Of a DNA stretch of 47,502 bases, positions 42,509 through 47,502 are shown piece after piece. This DNA is from Candidatus Poseidoniaceae archaeon (lineage in GTDB: Archaea; Thermoplasmatota; Poseidoniia; Poseidoniales; Poseidoniaceae), in the NCBI GenBank assembly GCA_028822845.1, contig JAPKCS010000013.1, positions 1 through 47,502 on the forward strand. The letters are read 5' to 3'. The translations under genes and the position numbers were made by a program. The notes under the pieces were generated by a model, which was given only the letters and a program-made list of their open reading frames with translations, was not told where the DNA came from and did no database searches. Positions within the stretch are counted from its first letter, which is position 1. Every line of letters begins with the position of its first letter.

Positions 42509-43489
42509 TCAAAGGTGACGGGTTGTTTCAATTCGGCGGACTGTACCGGATGCCACATCGATGACTTCACCAAACGTAGTGGTGGTTGTGTCACCCAAGA
42601 GAACACCAGGTAGGTAGCCATCGCACACGCCTGAGGCTGCGAAAATAGCGTCGTCGCTCTTGCACAAGTCGTGTGCTTCCCAAAGGCGGGTCAAATCATC
42701 GCCAACCATCTTCTCTGCTCGGGCTTCTTCATGCTCTGATCGGAACACTAAGCGACCTTCGAACACGCCGCCAAGGCCACGAATGGCAGTGGCTGAAATG
42801 ACACCTTCTGGTGCTGCTCCGATGCCCATAAGCAAATCAAACGGCCCGTCAGGACGGGCTGCCCAAATAGCAGCGGATACATCGCCATCGCCCATCAGTT
42901 CAAGTTGGGCTCCAGTGGCTCGAATCTCTTTGAAAAGGTCGGTGTGTCGCTCGCGATCAAGGGCCACAACGCGAACATCGCTGACGGCTTTATCGAGGGC
43001 CGATGCTGTTTGTTCAAGGTTGTATGCAACCCCACCATCCAAGCTGATCTGGCCAATCAGTTCCGGCCCACCAGCAATCTTGTCCATGTAGCAATCTGGA
43101 GCATGCAACAGTGTACCACGGGGTGCAGCAGCAAGCACGGCAATCGAGTTTGGAGAATTTGAGGCACAGTTATTGGTGCATTCAAGCGGATCGACGGCTA
43201 TGTCAATCATTGGAGCACCGGCGACACCGACCATGTTTCCTATTTCTTCACCGATGTAGAGCATAGGCGCTTCATCCCGTTCGCCTTCACCAATGGCAAC
43301 ACGACCGTCGAAAGGGACGTTATCGAAGGTACGGCGCATGGCTTCAACAGCCGCTTCATCGGCCTTGTCTTTTTCACCAAGTCCGCGCCATGCAGCACTG
43401 GAAATAGCGGCCTGGTCAACGGCTTCGAGGAAGTGGTGATAGAGGTCGCCGACGCCGCCCATACCAACAGACGAGCGCGCCCCATCCAT
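42509..43489 (-). CDS. glpX: Class II fructose-1,6-bisphosphatase (GlpX family)
   Basis: About 326 residues. Gluconeogenic fructose-1,6-bisphosphate phosphatase. Typical blocks: VAIGEGERDEAPMLYIGEEIG, IDIAVDPLECTNN, APDCYMDKIAGGPE, LMGDGDVSAAIW, LLMGIGAAPEGVISA and DDAIFAASGVCDGYLPG. In standard GlpX the metal block reads DPxEGT; here Cys replaces Gly. The start is uncertain: ATG at 43489, ATG at 43462 and TTG at 43522 are all possible. Archaea often use the unrelated type V enzyme, so a bacterial-type GlpX is worth noting. Confidence 0.9.
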   Translation of the reverse strand: MDGARSSVGMGGVGDLYHHFLEAVDQAAISSAAWRGLGEKDKADEAAVEAMRRTFDNVPFDGRVAIGEGERDEAPMLYIGEEIGNMVGVAGAPMIDIAVDPLECTNNCASNSPNSIAVLAAAPRGTLLHAPDCYMDKIAGGPELIGQISLDGGVAYNLEQTASALDKAVSDVRVVALDRERHTDLFKEIRATGAQLELMGDGDVSAAIWAARPDGPFDLLMGIGAAPEGVISATAIRGLGGVFEGRLVFRSEHEEARAEKMVGDDLTRLWEAHDLCKSDDAIFAASGVCDGYLPGVLLGDTTTTTFGEVIDVASGTVRRIETTRHL

Positions 43490-43546
43490 CAATGAAACGG
43501 TTGAGGATGAAGGAGGACCCAACCGCCAAGTTGCACACGTATGCGC

Positions 43547-44164
43547 TTATTCTTGAGCGGGCGGGCTGTACTTCCACAGTTTCGAAGTCACCAAGCACAT
43601 GATGACTATTTTTCCAAAGTCCCAAAGCAAAAAGGGTTCAGTGCCCCACGCATAGGCTTGAGAGATGGATACGCTGTACGCTTCAGCAAGCCAGAGTGTG
43701 CCAAACACGTAGACTGGGATCATGGCGATGGACCAACACAAGAGTTGAGCCGGCAAGTCTGCAATGCCTGCACGGTAGGATCGGTCGAGACCTTCTGCAA
43801 CAATGGCAGATGCAAATGGGAAGGCCAACAGGTAACCACCAGAAGCGGCCAACACGCCTCCGCTGAACAACATGTCACTGCCACCGGCAAACACGGGTGC
43901 ACCAAAAGCACCGACTGCGAGGTAAAGAGCGCCAGAAAGGAAGGCATCATTTCGGCGCAAATACACACCCGTCGCCAAGACAGCGAATGTTTGGAGGGTG
44001 AAGGGAACCGGGCTGATTGGGGTCAGGAAGGAGATTTGAGCGCACAAAGCAGTCAGTCCAGCAAAGAGCACCACGCCGACAGCTCGTTCATTGATGGTGA
44101 TGTTTTGATCACGGAAAGCAAGGTGCCAATTCATCGGATTCACCAACAATTGCGAATTCAGCAT
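43547..44164 (-). CDS. bioY: BioY biotin transporter (ECF S-component)
   Basis: 205 residues and about six helices. BioY features: LTALCAQISFLTPISPVPFTLQTFAVLATG (the conserved PVP-T-QTF motif), GALYLAVGAFGAPVFAGG, and GGYLLAFPFASAIVAEGL. BioY binds biotin with high affinity and can work alone or with an ECF energising module. No ECF A or T gene is in the window. It is 57 bases upstream of glpX on the same strand. No BirA-type operator is evident in the 103 bases before it. Confidence 0.92.
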   Translation of the reverse strand: MLNSQLLVNPMNWHLAFRDQNITINERAVGVVLFAGLTALCAQISFLTPISPVPFTLQTFAVLATGVYLRRNDAFLSGALYLAVGAFGAPVFAGGSDMLFSGGVLAASGGYLLAFPFASAIVAEGLDRSYRAGIADLPAQLLCWSIAMIPVYVFGTLWLAEAYSVSISQAYAWGTEPFLLWDFGKIVIMCLVTSKLWKYSPPAQE

Positions 44165-44267
44165 GACCTTTCGAATCTTGGAGAGTTCTTAGTGCTTCAT
44201 GCCAAAATGTGGGTGAATATCCCTGTCCATTGACTGAGATGGCCGAGCGAAGGGGTGCAAAGGTGAA

Positions 44268-44720
44268 TTATTGAGTCCCTTTGAACTTCTCAAGAACAAC
44301 GATGTCAGAGATCGATGTCCCTGGGTACTGCCCGTCATCATCTTTTTCGATGGATTTCACCATGTCAAGTGCGCACAGCAAACCAGCACTTACGCCAGTC
44401 AATGCTTCCATTTCAATCCCGGTTTTGTAGTGGGCTGAAACGGTGACTGTGCAACGGAGCGATGTTGTTTCCCATGACCAATGAACGGTGCAACCCTCAA
44501 GCGGGATTGGATGACAATGAGGAATGATGCGAGGCGTTTCTTTGACGGCCTGTATTGCGGCGATGGTCGAAGCTTCGAGCACGTCACCTTTGGCAACAGA
44601 TTTGTTTTGAATCGCCTCGACTGAGGCTTGGCTGAGGTTCAGCACACCCGTGGCTGTCGCTCGGCGTTCAACAACAGGTTTTGCACCAATCTCAACAATG
44701 CCTTTGATTTCTTTGTCCAT
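44268..44720 (-). CDS. moaC: Cyclic pyranopterin monophosphate synthase, MoaC
   Basis: 150 residues. Second step of molybdopterin synthesis, converting the 3',8-cyclo-GTP made by MoaA to cPMP. Conserved blocks: GDVLEASTIAAIQAVKETP, IIPHCHPIPLEG with the active-site His pair, and KTGIEMEALTGVSAGLLCA followed by LDMVKSIEKDD. The length is normal. It lies ten bases downstream of moaE on the same strand. Confidence 0.96.
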   Translation of the reverse strand: MDKEIKGIVEIGAKPVVERRATATGVLNLSQASVEAIQNKSVAKGDVLEASTIAAIQAVKETPRIIPHCHPIPLEGCTVHWSWETTSLRCTVTVSAHYKTGIEMEALTGVSAGLLCALDMVKSIEKDDDGQYPGTSISDIVVLEKFKGTQ

Positions 44721-44730
44721 CGTTCATCCC

Positions 44731-45180
44731 TTAACCTAAACCAGCCTTCCAGGTTGCCCCTTCACTGGTGACTTCTTTCTTCCATAGGGGCGCCTGCTTC
44801 TTGAGTTCGTCGATGAGCCATTCGCATGCTTTGAAGGCCGCTTTGCGATGAGCACTGCCCACATGGATGGCGACAATTGGCTCTTGTGGCCCGACTGAAC
44901 CAATTCGATGAGCCATGGCCACGCAATGAACCCCGAACGCCTCGATGGCTTGTTCGGCGAGCCCGTGGAGAACCGGCGTAAGTTGCTCCTGCCACGCATC
45001 AAATTCTAAACGAAGAACTTCAGCATCGCCTTCCATTCCCCGGGTGATGCCAAGAAAAGAAACGACTGCACCGCAACCGTCGAGCGGAAGTTTGTTTTTG
45101 AGCGCTGTTTCATCGAGCGCATTGGGCGCTTCTTCGATGATGATTCGTCCGCCCATGCATGAACGAAGGGAGCGCATCAT
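44731..45180 (-). CDS. moaE: Molybdopterin synthase catalytic subunit, MoaE
   Basis: 149 residues. MoaE takes sulfur from MoaD to convert cPMP into molybdopterin. Family blocks: GAVVSFLGITRGMEGD, LRLEFDAWQEQL (usually EYEAY), VAMAHRIGSVGPQEPIVAIHVGSAHR and ACEWLIDELKKQAPLWKKE. GAGGTTTGA precedes the ATG at 45180 (45177 is also ATG). No moaD is adjacent. Together with moaC it implies use of a molybdenum or tungsten cofactor. It is divergent from the FAD oxidoreductase with only 13 bases between starts. Confidence 0.95.
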   Translation of the reverse strand: MMRSLRSCMGGRIIIEEAPNALDETALKNKLPLDGCGAVVSFLGITRGMEGDAEVLRLEFDAWQEQLTPVLHGLAEQAIEAFGVHCVAMAHRIGSVGPQEPIVAIHVGSAHRKAAFKACEWLIDELKKQAPLWKKEVTSEGATWKAGLG

Positions 45181-45193
45181 TCAAACCTCACGC

Positions 45194-46480
45194 ATGCATG
45201 GGTCCCCCATGGGCGAGGAGGCAGCCATCCACATCATGGGAGCGGGTTTGTCCGGTCTTGCCGCGGCAACCTTACTTGCCCGAGCCGGCAAGGAAGTCCA
45301 TGTTCACGATATCCGAACCGATTCTGGCCAGCGTTTTGATGGCGACTTCCAAGCGCTGGAAAATTGGAGCATGGATGTCGATTTCTTTGACCAGTTAGCC
45401 GAATGGGGTTTTGATGCTTCTGAATTTAAAGCCACTGAATTCGATGTGGTTGATCTCATTCACCCTGACGATACAATCACTCAAGCCGTCACACCCGGCG
45501 TGGCCTACAGGATCGTCGAACGTGGAACCTCCGAACACACCATCGATCAAGGTTTCAAGCGCCAAGCTTTGGCAGCAGGTGCGCAAATCCATTACAAATC
45601 TCGGGTCAAGGAAGAGGATTGCACCATCATCGCCTGCGGTCCTAAAGGCACCTCAGCGGTCGCTTATGGAGAAATATTCCATACCGACCATCCAAACCAC
45701 ATTGGATTCCAACTCAATGACAAACTGGCACCAGGTTCGTATTCCTACCTCATCATCATCGATGGGATCGGCTTGATTTGCACCTGCTTGTGGCGCAAAC
45801 AGAAGAAAAGTGATCGGTTCCTCAATGAAACAATCGCGTGGTATGAAGCACATTACCCGAACCTCAACCGGAAGCCAATCAAGCGTGTCGGCGGCAAAGG
45901 TGATTTCACCATCAATAGAAATTACAAGCAAGATGGACGGTATTACGTTGGTGAATCTGGTGGCCTTCAGGACTTTATGTGGGGCTTTGGTATGCGCATG
46001 GCTGTTTGGTCTGGTGTTCTTGCAGCCAATGATATCCTCGGCAAAGGCGACTATGAGGCGGATGTTCGAAAACACCTCATGCCCTATGTCCGCACAAGCG
46101 TCGCCAACCGATGGCTGATGAACAGAGTCGGGGACAGGACGTTCAAGATGATGTGCAAAGCATGGATGCGAAACCAAGCCAAACGGGGCGATGGTTTGAT
46201 CTGGATTGGAAACTTATTCCGCCCCCGCTGGTACAAGTCCATTCTTTACCGCATCGTGAGTCCGTTCATGCTGCAAAGTGATCCAAAGGCCATGGGCCGT
46301 GGCGTTCGACGAATGCCGTTCCGTAAGGCACTCAAGCGGGATGCATGGGTGCAGTCAGAGGCAGCGGCAGCAATCGGAAAGGAATGGGATGCTGCGCGAC
46401 GCAAAGGAGGCGCTACATCCTTCACTGATGATGCCGAAACCACCAATGACGAGCAATCGGAACAGGCGATTTCTTCTTAA
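45194..46480 (+). CDS. FAD-dependent oxidoreductase (geranylgeranyl-reductase-like)
   Basis: About 428 residues. The Rossmann motif IHIMGAGLSGLAAATLLARA near the N terminus binds FAD, followed by VHVHDIRTDSGQRFDGDF. A second FAD block is YVGESGGLQDFMWGFGMRMA, similar to the G-D-AG----GGGI region of geranylgeranyl reductases and flavin monooxygenases. A basic C terminus follows. In archaea this family often saturates isoprenoid lipid chains, but other flavin hydroxylases fit as well. Starts at 45194 or 45209 are possible; the frame reaching back to 44945 overlaps moaE and is unlikely. Confidence 0.8.
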   Translation: MHGSPMGEEAAIHIMGAGLSGLAAATLLARAGKEVHVHDIRTDSGQRFDGDFQALENWSMDVDFFDQLAEWGFDASEFKATEFDVVDLIHPDDTITQAVTPGVAYRIVERGTSEHTIDQGFKRQALAAGAQIHYKSRVKEEDCTIIACGPKGTSAVAYGEIFHTDHPNHIGFQLNDKLAPGSYSYLIIIDGIGLICTCLWRKQKKSDRFLNETIAWYEAHYPNLNRKPIKRVGGKGDFTINRNYKQDGRYYVGESGGLQDFMWGFGMRMAVWSGVLAANDILGKGDYEADVRKHLMPYVRTSVANRWLMNRVGDRTFKMMCKAWMRNQAKRGDGLIWIGNLFRPRWYKSILYRIVSPFMLQSDPKAMGRGVRRMPFRKALKRDAWVQSEAAAAIGKEWDAARRKGGATSFTDDAETTNDEQSEQAISS

Positions 46481-46503
46481 TACGAGCCCGTGTGGCTTGA
46501 CTC

Positions 46504-47370
46504 ATGGACGACCTCCACGGATTGACCCTTGAACCCATGCCTAACCGACTAGTCAACTACGGTGTCACGAACAACGGCATCGCTGTGATTGAACTCACTT
46601 CCAACTCTGCCGGTGCACCTCTTGAAGGTCCAAACGACCGTTCACCAAACACCTACACTCACGGCATGATGCGAGACATCGACGAAGCAGTCGTCCGTGC
46701 CCGCTTTGACGACAGTGTGACCTGCATCGTTCTGACCGGTAACGGCGCTTCCTTCTTCTCCGCAGGTGCATCGATTCAGATGCTTAACAGCGTAACACCT
46801 GGCTTCAAGTACAACTTTTGCCTTCACGCCAACGAAACACTCTCTCGCTTTGAGCAAACCTCCAAACTTGTCGTCTGTGCAATCAACGGACACGCTGTTG
46901 GTGGCGGACTTGAAATCGCTATGGCCGCAGACATTCGAATCGCTCGAAAGAACGCTGGCAAGGTCGGACTTCCTGAGATCAACCTTGGTGTGCTCGCTGG
47001 TACCGGTGGTACCGCTCGATTGACCCGCTTGATTGGAAAGGCCAAAGCCCTAGAAATGATGGTCACTGGCGAATTGATGTCCTTCGAGGATGCAGAAAGC
47101 TGCAACCTCATCAACCACATTTGGGAAGGAACTGCAGAAGACTTCCGCCGAGATGTTCTCGACTGGTGTGGTCAATTCACCCTCCCGAACAAGGCTGTCA
47201 AGGCCGTTGGAAACATCAAGCGCTCGTGCCAAACTGGCCCTGAGATTCCATTCGAATACCACCTGGCTCTCGAGCGAGAACTCCAAGCATCGTTGTTCAA
47301 CAGCACCGACGCCAAGGAAGGCATCGCAGCATACGTCGAAAAGCGTGTGGCGAACTTCACCGGTCAGTGA
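46504..47370 (+). CDS. Enoyl-CoA hydratase (crotonase family), long form
   Basis: 288 residues. GASFFSAGASIQMLN, CAINGHAVGGGLEIAMAAD and GLPEINLGVLAGTGGTARL carry the CoA-binding, oxyanion and catalytic Glu positions of a hydratase. The N-terminal extension and the insert APLEGPNDRSPNTYTHGMM after the first strand are longer than in the two other crotonases here. It lies 23 bases after the FAD oxidoreductase on the same strand. Substrate unknown; a role in the aromatic or fatty acid pathways of the window is possible. Confidence 0.88.
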   Translation: MDDLHGLTLEPMPNRLVNYGVTNNGIAVIELTSNSAGAPLEGPNDRSPNTYTHGMMRDIDEAVVRARFDDSVTCIVLTGNGASFFSAGASIQMLNSVTPGFKYNFCLHANETLSRFEQTSKLVVCAINGHAVGGGLEIAMAADIRIARKNAGKVGLPEINLGVLAGTGGTARLTRLIGKAKALEMMVTGELMSFEDAESCNLINHIWEGTAEDFRRDVLDWCGQFTLPNKAVKAVGNIKRSCQTGPEIPFEYHLALERELQASLFNSTDAKEGIAAYVEKRVANFTGQ

Positions 47371-47387
47371 AGCAGCAGTCGCTGTAC

Positions 47388-47502
47388 ATGCACGCCGGTG
47401 CGCCGGTGGATATGGTTAAAGTGTCGATTGCGAAGCCTTTCGAGGAAACCAAGGCCCTCATCAGTTCCATTGGCAGCAGGCAAACATTGGATCAAAGGCT
47501 AG
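47388..47502 (+). CDS. Possible start of a further protein-coding gene, cut by the window edge
   Basis: An ATG at 47388 opens a frame without stop to the end of the window (38 codons; beginning HAGAPVDMVKVSIAKPFEET). A second ATG at 47412 follows GGTGG closely and might be the true start. Codon use resembles the neighbouring gene, and the minus-strand frames that run off the edge carry early stops. Too little is visible to name a product. Confidence 0.35.
   Translation, partial: MHAGAPVDMVKVSIAKPFEETKALISSIGSRQTLDQRL

Noticed and set aside
44228-44265. Fragment reading CTGAGATGGCCGAGCGAAGG that resembles the D arm of a Ser or Leu tRNA
   Set aside because: No matching acceptor stem, anticodon arm or T arm can be found; the sequence downstream belongs to moaC.
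44945-45193. Extended N terminus of the FAD oxidoreductase
   Set aside because: It is antisense to moaE, which is strongly supported, and the Rossmann motif normally lies near the N terminus.

Overview
The window looks like chromosomal DNA of a marine euryarchaeon, most likely a Marine Group II (Poseidoniales-type) archaeon. This placement is an inference from gene content, not a database match. Archaeal markers are a FlaI-type secretion ATPase with FlaJ/TadC-like platform proteins, a stand-alone Bud32 kinase, a Bat-type HTH_10 regulator, a UPF0200-type kinase, TATA-like boxes and GGTGA-type ribosome binding sites. Bacterial-looking metabolic genes (CrcB, BioY, NadA, GH1, GalK, class II fructose bisphosphatase, a bacterial-type deoxyhypusine-synthase-like protein) are mixed in, together with very large C-terminally anchored surface proteins and secreted peptidases, as expected of a particle-degrading marine heterotroph. 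Genes are densely packed and no rRNA, CRISPR array, insertion sequence or prophage was seen.

Layout. 1-3019: 3' part of a giant thrombospondin-type-3-repeat surface protein. 3085-3155: tRNA-Gly(UCC). 3245-6034: a GH1 glycosidase fused to a sugar nucleotidyltransferase, convergent with a galactokinase. 6068-9464: leucyl aminopeptidase, M14 carboxypeptidase and a small conserved protein, all on the minus strand. 9738-12154: a three-gene polyamine operon (agmatinase, SpeD family, DHS-like). 12210-15305: a large surface protein. 15360-15431: tRNA-Gly(GCC). 15520-19918: ArsC-like reductase, small membrane protein, an Mrp-type ATPase without its CXXC motif, DUF971, and a PAP2 phosphatase with a large ectodomain. 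19921-25227: NadA, Bud32, ferritin-like protein, fluoride channel, XTP/dITP pyrophosphatase, an unknown membrane-anchored protein and a CPBP protease.

25228-25966: a small basic orphan protein with its own TATA-like box and a GC-rich UUCG hairpin. 25967-30020: enoyl-CoA hydratase, an ABC exporter pair and a UPF0200 kinase. 30164-35235: a type IV pilus (Tad/FlaIJ-like) operon with an ATPase, two platform proteins and two pseudopilin-like proteins. 35236-42465: 2-phosphoglycerate-kinase-like protein, then aldehyde dehydrogenase, enoyl-CoA hydratase, 3-hydroxyacyl-CoA dehydrogenase, DMT permease, an unknown protein, a PaaA/BoxB-like di-iron oxygenase and an HTH_10 regulator. A doubly palindromic operator-like site lies in front of the oxygenase. 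42509-47502: GlpX, BioY, MoaC, MoaE, an FAD oxidoreductase, a third enoyl-CoA hydratase and the start of one more possible gene.

How the parts may work together. The strongest system-level candidates are: (i) an arginine-to-polyamine operon whose SpeD may be an arginine decarboxylase and whose DHS-like enzyme may make homospermidine; (ii) a glycoside-to-nucleotide-sugar pathway compressed into one fusion protein plus galactokinase; (iii) a regulated aromatic acyl-CoA epoxidation and beta-oxidation locus; (iv) an archaeal pilus with an externally decorated platform protein; (v) an Fe-S carrier pair in which the Mrp ATPase has lost the usual cluster motif.
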